Shown here: piece after piece, positions 17,215 to 25,064 of the stretch
How the letters are laid out: the number at the start of each line of letters is the position of its first letter
Position numbering within the stretch: position 1 is the stretch's first letter
DNA from: an uncultured Bacteriovoracaceae bacterium
GTDB taxonomy: Bacteria; Bdellovibrionota; Bacteriovoracia; Bacteriovoracales; Bacteriovoracaceae
Reading direction: 5' to 3'
Length of the DNA: 64,000 nucleotides
Assembly: GCA_937931205.1 (NCBI GenBank)
Contig: CALHBF010000001.1
Coordinates: 213,501 to 277,500 of the forward strand
Made by a program: the position numbers and the translations under genes
Notes under the pieces: model-generated
Seen by the model: only the letters and a program-made list of their open reading frames with translations
Databases searched by the model: none
Told to the model about the DNA's origin: nothing

Positions 17215-18379
17215 GAAGCACTACTCTCGATTTCTCCAGGGCCATGGTGATAAAATTCATCTGGCGGCCCATTCTCATCATTTCTGGCCGGACGTATCGC
17301 GCGCGGGCCATCTGGAATACTGGGATGATTGTGCTAAGACAAGTGATCATAAGTGGGATAAAATTTTTGGTGAAATTATTCCTTATGCCCAAAATAAAAT
17401 TGCAGAATTATTAAAAATTAAAAATCCACAGCAAATTGTTTTTGCTCCAAATACTCATGAGCTGACAACCAGACTTCTTTCACTCTATCTGGGAAAAGAA
17501 TCTCTTAAAATTCTGACAACTGACTCCGAATTTCACTCTTGGAAAAGACAAGTCAGACGTCTTGAAGAATTGGCTAATGTTCAAGTGACGTGGATAAAAA
17601 CAGACAATCTTCTTCATGATCGCGAAGCATTCTTCGCGGAGCTTGAAACAGAATTAAAAAAACACCCCGATCTTTTTTTTATCAGCCAAGTCTTCTTTGA
17701 TTCAGGTCTTGCGATTTCAATGGAAGAGTTTGAAGACCTTGTTAGTGAAGTTTCTCCTGATACGACAGTAGTGATCGATGGCTATCATGGCTTTGCAGCG
17801 ATTCCCACTGATCTATCTCGCCTCGAAGGAAAAGTATTTTATCTGGCAGGTGGCTACAAATATGCCCAGAGCGGAGAAGGAGCTGCCTTTATGGTAATTC
17901 CGCAAAACTCCTATCGACCAAGCTATACCGGCTGGTTTGCTCAGTTTGCCAATCTCTCTCAGAGTGGAACTCAGCTAGTAGGCTACTCTCAGGACTTCAT
18001 GAGCTTTATGGGTTCAACCCAAGACATGAGTGGTCTTTACCGCTTCAAAAGCGTCTGGACTCTTTTTACTGAACTCAATCTGAGTATTGAGACCATTCAC
18101 CAGCACGTGAAGACTTTGCAGCAAGAGTTTCTTTCCCTCTTCAATAATTCCCTTACAAATCAAGGTCTTAAGCTTCTTGCCTCGGATGAGCAGGCCGAGC
18201 ATGGCCACTTCATCACCTATCTGGCCAGCGACGAAAATACAGCTCAAGCTATTGAAATAAGGCTAAAAAAGCTGGGAATTCTTATTGATCGCCGAAATGA
18301 TCGGCTTAGATTTGGTTTTGGACTCTACCATACGAAAGAAACTTTAAAGGAACTTGCTGTTAGACTTCAAAATTTTTAA
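17195..18379 (+). CDS. Kynureninase-like PLP enzyme (class V aminotransferase fold)
   Basis: 394 aa PLP enzyme. D195 in VIDGYHG and K222 in GGYKYAQSGEG are the cofactor aspartate and Schiff-base lysine. GGYKY-x3-GEGAAF resembles the GCGYKYLNGGPGAPAF of kynureninases. The N-terminus lacks the kynureninase GNSLG and has AAHSHHFWP instead. It is translationally coupled to kynA by a 20-nt overlap. Hydrolysis of kynurenine to anthranilate and alanine is therefore the best call, with a diverged class V aminotransferase or desulfurase as the alternative. Confidence 0.7.
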   Translation: MTVLDLKKHYSRFLQGHGDKIHLAAHSHHFWPDVSRAGHLEYWDDCAKTSDHKWDKIFGEIIPYAQNKIAELLKIKNPQQIVFAPNTHELTTRLLSLYLGKESLKILTTDSEFHSWKRQVRRLEELANVQVTWIKTDNLLHDREAFFAELETELKKHPDLFFISQVFFDSGLAISMEEFEDLVSEVSPDTTVVIDGYHGFAAIPTDLSRLEGKVFYLAGGYKYAQSGEGAAFMVIPQNSYRPSYTGWFAQFANLSQSGTQLVGYSQDFMSFMGSTQDMSGLYRFKSVWTLFTELNLSIETIHQHVKTLQQEFLSLFNNSLTNQGLKLLASDEQAEHGHFITYLASDENTAQAIEIRLKKLGILIDRRNDRLRFGFGLYHTKETLKELAVRLQNF

Positions 18380-18394
18380 GAATCCAAAATAAAT

Positions 18395-18422
18395 TAAACG
18401 TTTACTGAGATTATTCCGATAA
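18395..18422 (+). promoter_or_regulatory. FliA-like promoter of the 53-aa membrane protein gene
   Basis: TAAACGTT (18395-18402), 12-nt spacer, TCCGATAA (18415-18422). This is one of the closest matches in the window to the sigma-28 consensus. It leaves a leader of about 33 nt with a strong SD. Confidence 0.65.
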
Positions 18423-18462
18423 AAAAGCTGTGTTCCAAACAATATGCACTTGAGGGAGTGGT

Positions 18463-18624
18463 ATGCAGTTCAAAATCGGTCCGGTTGTTGTTGTACTCAT
18501 CGTTTGTTTCGTTGTTAAAATCTCATTCGAAACGGCCATGGCCGAAAAAGTACCTCACCACTCAGTGGAAAGAATTCCGGCTTCCATTGATAAAAATTAT
18601 AACGACTACATGGCAAGACGCTAA
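18463..18624 (+). CDS. Small 53-aa membrane/secreted protein
   Basis: A short gene read directly from the sequence. The ATG at 18463 is preceded by GAGGGAG (SD) and by a FliA-like promoter. The product has one hydrophobic segment (about 6-20), then a 30-residue hydrophilic tail ending MARR. No family is known to me. The stop codon TAA overlaps the TAG of the convergent murD gene (CTAA). The combination of good promoter, strong SD and a coherent membrane segment argues that it is real despite its size. The role is unknown. Confidence 0.72.
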   Translation: MQFKIGPVVVVLIVCFVVKISFETAMAEKVPHHSVERIPASIDKNYNDYMARR

Positions 18625-19919
18625 TTTAAAATTTCTCTTGTCCAAGTCTTAAAGCACTCACCTCTATTGACGTAACTTGTGAATTGATCAAATGAAGGAT
18701 GGGCCGGTGAAAAAACGAGTTCTCCTTTTAGGTGACTCTCTCGGGCCCTCTTCAATACCATTTTTAAATCAAAACATTCTTCAACACTAAAATCACTCCC
18801 CAATTCTTTTGCAAGTCTTTGAGTAACCTCACCAATAAGAAAAATGGTTTTAATTTTATCTTTGAAAGGAAGTAGTTCTGGAAGAAGACGATCACTTTCA
18901 TTGCGAAGTTTTCCACCGATAATGAGATAGATCGGCTCAGCAAATGCACGAATTGCTGTTTGTGTGGCCAGCGAATTTGTTGATTTGGCATCATTGTAAA
19001 CTTTCAGTCCATTGAACTCTCCGACAAACTCCAAACGATGCTCCACCCCCTTAAAATCCTCAATAAAGCGCTGAAAGAAATCCTTAGAGTATAAATCAAG
19101 AGCTGTTAGAGTTAGTTTTGTTGCCAAAAAGTTGGCCTTATTGTGATCCCCTTTCAGGTAAGCACGAGAGAAATCCAATTCGGTTTCAATTGCAGTAAGC
19201 TCATGAATTGAAAACTTATTGGTCTTTGCAGTTGTTTGAATCAGATCTGGATAAGCATTTTCTTTACCTAAAATGAGAACATCTTTATCCGTCATATTTT
19301 TAAAAATATTATTTTTCGCAACAGCATAATCTTTCACATCACTATATCTCTCTGAATGGTTAGGAAAAACATTCAGGATCAAAGCAACTTTAGGATGAAA
19401 AGAAGTGATACTTTCCAGTTGAAAGCTTGAAACTTCAATAACGGCAAAATCAGGTGTTTCTTCTTCAAAAGCGATATCACAATACGGAATTCCAATATTT
19501 CCTCCGCAGAAAACTTTTTTACCAAGCTTCGTGAGAGCTTCGGAAATCATTGTGGTCGTTGTGGTTTTCCCATTGGTGCCAGTAATCGCAATCACCGGAA
19601 TATGCGAATGAAATCGATAAGCAAATTCAATTTCAGAAATCAGAGAAATATTCTTTTTTAAGGCCTCTTCAAGGACTTTGTGCTCTCTAGGAATTCCAGG
19701 TGAAAGAACAATAAGCTCAACTTCACAAAAGATACCGCTCGCCTCATCCTCAGAATAACAATTTTGTCGCTCAACCAGTCCCTGAGTGTCTTTAAACCAC
19801 GAGTCTACAGATCCGCGATTAACGACGACAGCTTCTATGTTCATCTTTTTAGCAAGCCTCAAGGCCGAAAGACCAGAACGAGCTAAACCGAAAATGGCGA
19901 TCTTATTTATATTATTCAT
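18621..19919 (-). CDS. murD: UDP-N-acetylmuramoylalanine-D-glutamate ligase
   Basis: Adds D-glutamate to UDP-MurNAc-L-Ala in peptidoglycan precursor synthesis (cytoplasm, ATP-dependent). At 432 aa it has the Mur ligase P-loop TGTNGKTTTT, a GGNIG motif, EVSSFQLE, the NVFPNHSERY stretch, KGDHNKANF and the YNDAKSTN motif. All are expected for MurD. It stands alone, outside a dcw cluster. Its start is only 21 nt from that of the divergent methyltransferase gene. Confidence 0.95.
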   Translation of the reverse strand: MNNINKIAIFGLARSGLSALRLAKKMNIEAVVVNRGSVDSWFKDTQGLVERQNCYSEDEASGIFCEVELIVLSPGIPREHKVLEEALKKNISLISEIEFAYRFHSHIPVIAITGTNGKTTTTTMISEALTKLGKKVFCGGNIGIPYCDIAFEEETPDFAVIEVSSFQLESITSFHPKVALILNVFPNHSERYSDVKDYAVAKNNIFKNMTDKDVLILGKENAYPDLIQTTAKTNKFSIHELTAIETELDFSRAYLKGDHNKANFLATKLTLTALDLYSKDFFQRFIEDFKGVEHRLEFVGEFNGLKVYNDAKSTNSLATQTAIRAFAEPIYLIIGGKLRNESDRLLPELLPFKDKIKTIFLIGEVTQRLAKELGSDFSVEECFDLKMVLKRARESHLKGELVFSPAHPSFDQFTSYVNRGECFKTWTREILN

Positions 19920-19934
19920 AAGCTGTGTTATATC
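19906..19934 (+). promoter_or_regulatory. Candidate sigma-70 promoter placing the start near the ATG
   Basis: TTTATA (19906-19911), 17-nt spacing, TATATC (19929-19934), 6 nt before the ATG at 19941. It overlaps the start of murD. Only 4 of 6 positions match in each box, so this is tentative. Confidence 0.3.
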
Positions 19935-19940
19935 CTTTAT

Positions 19941-21170
19941 ATGAATTTACAGGCTCGAATGAAGGAAATTGTTTCTTTTTTAAAACCATATCAAAGTATA
20001 TGGCAAAACGAAATAATGCTTCTTTATCCTCAATCATTTGATAATTTTAATCCCGAATGGCTTGATGAAATCAATCAGATTGAAGACATGGAACTTTTAC
20101 TGCAATTGGAAAAAAAGCTACACCAAAATGTAGTGAAGGGTAAAAGCCTTTATGATTTTTACGAGGGGGTAGAAAACCTCACTCGCTTTCCGGCTTCCCC
20201 TCAACTCCCTGAGATGCCTGAGAATAAATATAGTTGGCTATATATTATTCCCAAAAAGAAGCATGAGATTAAGCAATTAGGTCCCTTGATCAGCCACTTC
20301 TATCACCAAAATCAGATTGAGCGAATGATTGATATTGGCGGCGGAATTGGCCTACTGTCACAGACGGTCAGCAATGCTTATCAAATTAAGATAACCAGCG
20401 TTGATATGGATGGGAAGCTTCAGGAGACTGGTAGAAAGAGACATGAGAAGAATGCTCAAGGACTGGAAAAGGTAGAGTTCAAACAAATCAAAGTCTCCAA
20501 AGACGAACCTAGCTTTCTGGCAGAGCTCAACTCTAAAAGAATGACCGTGGGACTTCATACCTGTGGGCCTCTGGCAGTTTCTCAAATCCAGGCCTCCGTC
20601 GCTCAAAAAGTAAAAACCGTCATTAATCTTGGTTGCTGCTATTTAAAACTTAATGACGGTGATGATCAGAACCTTTCAGAGTTTGCTAAAATAGATCCCC
20701 TCCACATGAATCCCTATGCCCTGACTCTTGCCTGCGGCCCCCATCGTAAGGTGAGCCTGGATAGCGTGGCCTTCAAGCGATCAGTAAAATACTATCGTTA
20801 TTCGCTTCATGCTCTCCTTATCGATAAATACCAAAGAGATGACATTCTCGTTTTTGGTAACTCCAGCGATAAAGTTTATGATGGAAGTTTCGCTCAGTAT
20901 GTAAGAGGCCAGTTTGAAAAAGTAGGACTTGCTGTTACTCAGGCAGATGAGGAACTTCAATCTTTCTACGAAGAAAAATTTCCTATTGTAAAAAAAATGT
21001 ATGCGGCCGGATTTATCAGAGATGCTTTAAGCAGATTACTAGAAGTGTATCTACTCTTAGATCGTGCAATCTATTTGGAAGAAAATAATTATCAGGTAGA
21101 GATTCTAGAAGTTTTTGATGAGAATATTTCGCCGAGAAATTTAGCAATCATTGCTCACCTTCGAGGATGA
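19941..21170 (+). CDS. METTL25/RRNAD1-like SAM methyltransferase
   Basis: 409 aa. The SAM-binding motif I is at 131-137 (DIGGGIG), with an acidic post-motif VDMD at 154-157. Two signatures typical of the METTL25/RRNAD1-type family follow: GLHTCGPLA (204-212) and NLGCCYLKL (229-237). Eukaryotic members are poorly characterised, and some are linked to ribosomal or translation-factor methylation. The N-terminal 120 residues are unassigned. No SD is seen; the divergent murD start is 21 nt away, so the mRNA may be leaderless. The terminator hairpin begins inside the last codons. Confidence 0.75.
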   Translation: MNLQARMKEIVSFLKPYQSIWQNEIMLLYPQSFDNFNPEWLDEINQIEDMELLLQLEKKLHQNVVKGKSLYDFYEGVENLTRFPASPQLPEMPENKYSWLYIIPKKKHEIKQLGPLISHFYHQNQIERMIDIGGGIGLLSQTVSNAYQIKITSVDMDGKLQETGRKRHEKNAQGLEKVEFKQIKVSKDEPSFLAELNSKRMTVGLHTCGPLAVSQIQASVAQKVKTVINLGCCYLKLNDGDDQNLSEFAKIDPLHMNPYALTLACGPHRKVSLDSVAFKRSVKYYRYSLHALLIDKYQRDDILVFGNSSDKVYDGSFAQYVRGQFEKVGLAVTQADEELQSFYEEKFPIVKKMYAAGFIRDALSRLLEVYLLLDRAIYLEENNYQVEILEVFDENISPRNLAIIAHLRG

Positions 21171-21190
21171 GCAATGATTGAATGTTTTTT
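21146..21190 (+). terminator. Intrinsic terminator overlapping the methyltransferase stop codon
   Basis: Arms CAATCATTGCTCA (21146-21158) and TGAGCAATGATTG (21168-21180), then AATG and a run of T. The second arm contains the TGA stop codon (21168-21170). Confidence 0.88.
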
Positions 21191-21978
21191 TAGTTAAGGT
21201 GGAAAACTTCTCTCATCTCTTGAGTAAGAAGTTCCATTTTATGATCAAGCTCAGGATGATTAATATCTTTTGGATCAAAAAGATAATTCTCAGGACCCAT
21301 TGGTTTCACCATAAGCTTAGTTTGCCAGATATTGTCATTGGCCATGTTAATGTCTTGGCGATACTGATACTTATCAAGAGTTTCTTTCTTGATATAATCT
21401 TGAATAGAGTTGAAGTAATGATCGTTATAGATCTTCTTGCCGTTCTCCAGGCGTGTATACCCACGAACAACATAATCAATATAAACAACGTCACACTCAA
21501 AAACTTCGAACATATAGTTAAGAGCGTTCAGAGGAATAATATCCCCACAAGTAGCAACATCTAAATCCAAACGGAAAGTACAGATACCTTCAGGATCTGA
21601 GGCATCAGGATATGTGTGAGTTGTTATGTGAGATTTATCAAGGTGCATTTTCACCGAAGCATTAGCAGATTCAGCAGTGACAGTTACCTGCTCATCCCAC
21701 TTTCCACCTTTAATATCTGACATAAGAGTCATTGTCGAAGCACCAACCGGATCATAATCCTGAATTGATTCATTAAGAATGTTAGCCTCGATGATCTCGC
21801 ATACTCTACGAGCGATATCACGGATATTGGCAGCACAATACTTCGTATGGATATATTTGATATATTCCTGCTTTTGATCGTCATTCATTGCAATACAAAA
21901 GTCATAGAAGTTAAAAGATAAAATCTTTGTAAGATTATTGAAGCCTGAAAGCTTAATAGTGTCCTGAGGGTTTGCCAT
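21190..21978 (-). CDS. speD: S-adenosylmethionine decarboxylase proenzyme (E. coli type)
   Basis: Makes decarboxylated SAM, the aminopropyl donor for spermidine. At 262 aa it matches the E. coli-type (class 1A) enzyme. Self-cleavage should occur before S116 in DKSHITTHTYP, creating the pyruvoyl group. DVATCGDIIPLNALNYM and the later RGYTR and NSIQDY motifs are conserved. No speE is adjacent. I see no riboswitch-like structure in the 5' region. Confidence 0.94.
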   Translation of the reverse strand: MANPQDTIKLSGFNNLTKILSFNFYDFCIAMNDDQKQEYIKYIHTKYCAANIRDIARRVCEIIEANILNESIQDYDPVGASTMTLMSDIKGGKWDEQVTVTAESANASVKMHLDKSHITTHTYPDASDPEGICTFRLDLDVATCGDIIPLNALNYMFEVFECDVVYIDYVVRGYTRLENGKKIYNDHYFNSIQDYIKKETLDKYQYRQDINMANDNIWQTKLMVKPMGPENYLFDPKDINHPELDHKMELLTQEMREVFHLN

Positions 21979-22068
21979 AGCAACAACTCCGCCTTTTAAC
22001 GTTAGGAATAAAACTTAAATTTTAACCCCCACTTATAAGGGAGTATTGAGGTTCTGACAATAGAAAAG

Positions 22069-22093
22069 AGGGTCTGATGGTGAATCAGACCCT
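22069..22093 (-). terminator. Intrinsic terminator of mdh
   Basis: Arms AGGGTCTGAT (22069-22078) and ATCAGACCCT (22084-22093) lie just after the mdh stop on the minus strand. A TCTTTTC tail follows. Confidence 0.85.
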
Positions 22094-22107
22094 TTAAGGT
22101 GATGAAA

Positions 22108-23100
22108 TTAGATTAAGCCTAGAGATTTTACAGTATCTCTTTCTTCACGAAGCTCGTTTAGAGTTTTGTTGAACTTTTCAGTCGCGAATTGATTGTGTTC
22201 AACACCTTCAACGACTACTAGTTTTCCGTTCTCTGTACGGCATGGGAAAGAGAAAATAAGACCAGCATCAACACCATACTGACCTGTAGAAGCTAGACAC
22301 ATTGAATATGTCTCACCAGCTTTAGTGTCATGAGTAAGGTGATAAATACCGTCTACAACTGCGTTTGCAGCAGAAGCAGCTGAAGAAAGACCACGGGCCT
22401 TAATAATAGCAGCTCCACGCTTCTGAACTGTTTCAATGAATTCACCTTGTAACCAAGCTGTATCAGTGATCACTTCGTGAGCTTTTTTTCCATTGATTTT
22501 AGCATTATAGAAATCTGGATATTGGGTAGCTGAGTGGTTACCCCAGATCGTCATATTTGAAATAGCTGTAACATCAACTCCAGCTTTTTGTGCAAGCTGA
22601 GTACGAGCTCTGTTTTCATCCAGAGTTGTCATAGCAAAGAAACGATCAGCTGGAACTTTTGCTTTAGCTGCGTTCATAGCGATAAGAGCGTTTGTGTTAC
22701 AAGGGTTACCAACTACGAATACACGTACGTCTGAAGCTGCGTTTTCAGCAATTGCCTTACCTTGAGCAGTAAAGATTCCACCATTGATTTTAAGAAGATC
22801 ACTTCTCTCCATTCCATCTTTTCTTGGAACAGAACCAACGAGAACGGCCCAGTTAACATCTTTAAAACCTACAGCAAGCTCAGAAGTACAAGTTACCTTT
22901 TTAAGAAGTGGGAAAGCACAGTCATCAAGCTCCATTGCTACACCTTTAAGGGCGCCAAGGGCCTGCTCAAGCTCAATTAATTGAAGCTCAACCTCTGTCT
23001 CTGGTCCAAACATTTGCCCAGAAGCAATTCTGAAAAGAAGTGCATATCCAATTTGTCCTGCAGCACCAGTTACTGCAACTTTTACTCTTTTATTGGCCAC
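22108..23100 (-). CDS. mdh: Malate dehydrogenase (cytosolic/type 2)
   Basis: NAD-dependent oxidation of malate to oxaloacetate in the TCA cycle. The Rossmann motif [11 protein letters not shown] is at the N-terminus. [26 protein letters not shown], the catalytic-region TTLDENRA and [12 protein letters not shown] identify the MDH type 2 family. The GTG at 23100 is preferred (330 aa) because GGAGG lies about 7 nt upstream. The TTG at 23112 lies within that SD region. The minus-strand TATAAT at 23142-23137 is a good -10. Confidence 0.96.
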   Translation of the reverse strand: MANKRVKVAVTGAAGQIGYALLFRIASGQMFGPETEVELQLIELEQALGALKGVAMELDDCAFPLLKKVTCTSELAVGFKDVNWAVLVGSVPRKDGMERSDLLKINGGIFTAQGKAIAENAASDVRVFVVGNPCNTNALIAMNAAKAKVPADRFFAMTTLDENRARTQLAQKAGVDVTAISNMTIWGNHSATQYPDFYNAKINGKKAHEVITDTAWLQGEFIETVQKRGAAIIKARGLSSAASAANAVVDGIYHLTHDTKAGETYSMCLASTGQYGVDAGLIFSFPCRTENGKLVVVEGVEHNQFATEKFNKTLNELREERDTVKSLGLI

Positions 23101-23136
23101 AAAAACCTCCAAGTACGGGAATATTTAATTGACTGT

Positions 23137-23142
23137 ATTATA
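23137..23142 (-). promoter_or_regulatory. Sigma-70 -10 element of mdh
   Basis: A perfect TATAAT on the minus strand, about 37 nt before the GTG. The -35 is weak (TGTTAA at 16-nt spacing). Confidence 0.5.
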
Positions 23143-23240
23143 GTTCAAACAATTCCCTTTAACACTCAATTTATTCGCCTTCCCTAGACAAAATAACACT
23201 CCAGAAGCATAGTATTATAAAACAGTCTTAGGAGATTATC

Positions 23241-23810
23241 GTGCGCAACGAGCAAGGCCCAAAAACAGGCCAAGGAAATAATAGAAGACGTAGAAGACCT
23301 TTTAATCGAAATCAAGGTCAGGGAAAACCGCAGGCAAATCAAGAGGCACGTCCTCAAGGTCCGAACAGTGGTGCTCCTAGAAGACGTTCTGGACGAGTTT
23401 TAACAGCGAACCAAGTACTTGTTAAATATGACAATCTTCTTGAGCAGCATCTTATTATGAGAAGAAAATACTACGATTATTTCAATCGTGTTGATGATCG
23501 ACAGCTCAAAAAACTTGAAAAGAACTTCTTTGCCAGTATTGAACATTTACGCCGTTTTGAGGCAGGACTTGAAACATGGCAAAGAGAGGCCCTGGAAAAA
23601 AGAAGAACCGAGCGCTACGGGCTTGATCTGACTTATTCCACCAATCATGAATTAGACCCTGCTGCTGGCAATGTGGAAATTTCAGACGAAGAAATCGAAG
23701 ATCCTCATTTTAAAGAGTCTCAAGCCGAGGCATTTGATGAGTATAAGGATGATACTGAGGAGTCTGAGGGTACTTTCGAAGATTACTTAAAACTCAAGGG
23801 TCTAGCTTAA
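23241..23810 (+). CDS. Arg/Gln/Gly-rich, acidic-tailed hypothetical protein
   Basis: 189 aa with a GTG start and GGAG SD. Residues 1-50 are low complexity, rich in Arg, Asn, Gln and Gly with clusters such as RRRRR, and probably disordered and nucleic-acid-binding. Residues 53-122 form a charged helical middle. The last 50 residues are strongly acidic. The split of basic head and acidic tail resembles RNA-binding or ribosome-associated factors, but I recognise no family. It has its own terminator and is divergent from mdh. Confidence 0.75.
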   Translation: MRNEQGPKTGQGNNRRRRRPFNRNQGQGKPQANQEARPQGPNSGAPRRRSGRVLTANQVLVKYDNLLEQHLIMRRKYYDYFNRVDDRQLKKLEKNFFASIEHLRRFEAGLETWQREALEKRRTERYGLDLTYSTNHELDPAAGNVEISDEEIEDPHFKESQAEAFDEYKDDTEESEGTFEDYLKLKGLA

Positions 23811-23826
23811 ACTAGACCCTCTCTTG
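23797..23826 (+). terminator. Intrinsic terminator of the Arg-rich protein gene
   Basis: Arms AGGGTCTAG (23797-23805) and CTAGACCCT (23812-23820), then CTCTTG. The stop codon lies in the loop. Confidence 0.8.
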
Positions 23827-23838
23827 ATCTGACACTTA

Positions 23839-24168
23839 TTAAGCGTCAGTTCCTGTTAAATCAACATCAAAATCAGTGTCCATAGCAACACTGCCCTTAG
23901 CAGGCTTAATGTTGTAGAGATAGTTATTTAACGTCTCTTCCTGGTCTTTAAGGATAGCTCCTTTAAGCTCTTCTGGAGAGATATCTAAAACTTCAGAAAC
24001 TCGACGAAGCATTTTAAGTGGAATATTACAAAGTGCACGTTCAACGTTTGAGATGAACTGACCATTTTTATAACCAAGCAAGTGCGATAGTTCTGATTGA
24101 GAATAACCTTTTGGATGATTCATTCTTTTAGTACGAATAAGTTGAGCAATGTTCTTAAAGCAACGCAT
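23839..24168 (-). CDS. XRE-family helix-turn-helix regulator
   Basis: 109-aa DNA-binding protein. The HTH spans about 23-60, with SQSELSHLLGY as the first helices and NGQFISNVERALCNIP as the recognition region. An extension with an acidic end (DTDFDVDLTG) follows. I start at the ATG at 24168, which has GGAGA 5-9 nt upstream. An ATG at 24213 lacks an SD and would add 15 residues. It is divergent from xth, with palindromes in the intergenic DNA that may be its operator. Confidence 0.82.
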   Translation of the reverse strand: MRCFKNIAQLIRTKRMNHPKGYSQSELSHLLGYKNGQFISNVERALCNIPLKMLRRVSEVLDISPEELKGAILKDQEETLNNYLYNIKPAKGSVAMDTDFDVDLTGTDA

Positions 24169-24220
24169 GTATTCTCCGATCTGGGTTGTGACGAGATTGA
24201 AAATAATATTCATTTTTTTT

Positions 24221-24270
24221 AGAATGTCATTCTAACATTAAAAAAAATTTATGTTAGATAATAACTAACA
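24221..24270. promoter_or_regulatory. Cluster of palindromes between the XRE gene and xth
   Basis: AGAATGTCATTCT (24221-24233) is a palindrome with one central base. TCTAACA (24231-24237) is inverted to TGTTAGA (24252-24258). TGTTAG (24252-24257) is also inverted to CTAACA (24265-24270). Three overlapping operator-like sites lie in the divergent promoter region. Confidence 0.5.
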
Positions 24271-24301
24271 AACAGGTTAATTCTATCTAGGAAAAAATTT
24301 T

Positions 24302-25063
24302 ATGAAGCTAATTTCGTGGAACGTCAACGGTATCAGGGCCGTTATGAACAAGGGATTTCTCGAGTGGTACAGTTCAGAACTACCAGAAATCCTATGCCTA
24401 CAAGAGACCAAGGCCCAATTTGATCAATTTCCTAAGGAGATTTTGGAGCTCACCTCCACTGTGGAATATTCCTCCGCGATAAAAAAGGGCTACTCAGGAG
24501 TTGCTACTTTTTTTTCAGAAAAACCCCTTGACACAAAAAAAATGGGCAACGAGGAGTTTGACAGTGAAGGACGTGTGCTCATTCATGAGCTTGAGCATTT
24601 CTTCCTCGTAAACTGCTACTTTCCAAATTCAAGCAGAGATCATAAACGACTCGGTTATAAAATTGATTTTAATAAGGCGATCTTAAAAAAAATCAACGAA
24701 CTTGAAAAAAAGAAACCAGTTGTTATCACAGGTGACTTCAATGTTGCTCATAGAGAAATTGATCTTGCAAACCCGAAGACAAATATTAAAACAGCAGGAT
24801 TTCTTCCAGAAGAAAGAGAGTGGTTTTCTGAGCTATTAGAGAATGGCTGGGTGGATATTTTCAGAAAAAGAAATCCGCAGCTTGAAGGAGCCTATACTTG
24901 GTGGAGTGTAATGAATCCAAGTGTGCGTGAAAGGAATATTGGTTGGAGAATTGATTATTTTGTTATCAGTCCAAAACTGGAAGCTCATGTAAAAAGAGCA
25001 GAGATCCTTCACACTATTCGTGGTTCAGATCACTGCCCTATTCTACTTGAACTAGATTTTTAA
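24302..25063 (+). CDS. xth: Exodeoxyribonuclease III
   Basis: AP endonuclease and 3'-5' exonuclease of base excision repair, 253 aa. EEP-fold motifs are all present: SWNVNGIRA, the metal glutamate in LCLQETKA, GDFNVAH, RIDYF, and the terminal GSDHCPI. AGGAAA serves as SD. The stop is 1 nt from the stop of the convergent guanine deaminase gene. Confidence 0.95.
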   Translation: MKLISWNVNGIRAVMNKGFLEWYSSELPEILCLQETKAQFDQFPKEILELTSTVEYSSAIKKGYSGVATFFSEKPLDTKKMGNEEFDSEGRVLIHELEHFFLVNCYFPNSSRDHKRLGYKIDFNKAILKKINELEKKKPVVITGDFNVAHREIDLANPKTNIKTAGFLPEEREWFSELLENGWVDIFRKRNPQLEGAYTWWSVMNPSVRERNIGWRIDYFVISPKLEAHVKRAEILHTIRGSDHCPILLELDF

Positions 25064-25064
25064 A

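Noticed and set aside
21979..22107. Possible SAM riboswitch upstream of speD
   Set aside because: No conserved riboswitch core or terminator/antiterminator pair could be found; only a short AT-rich leader.
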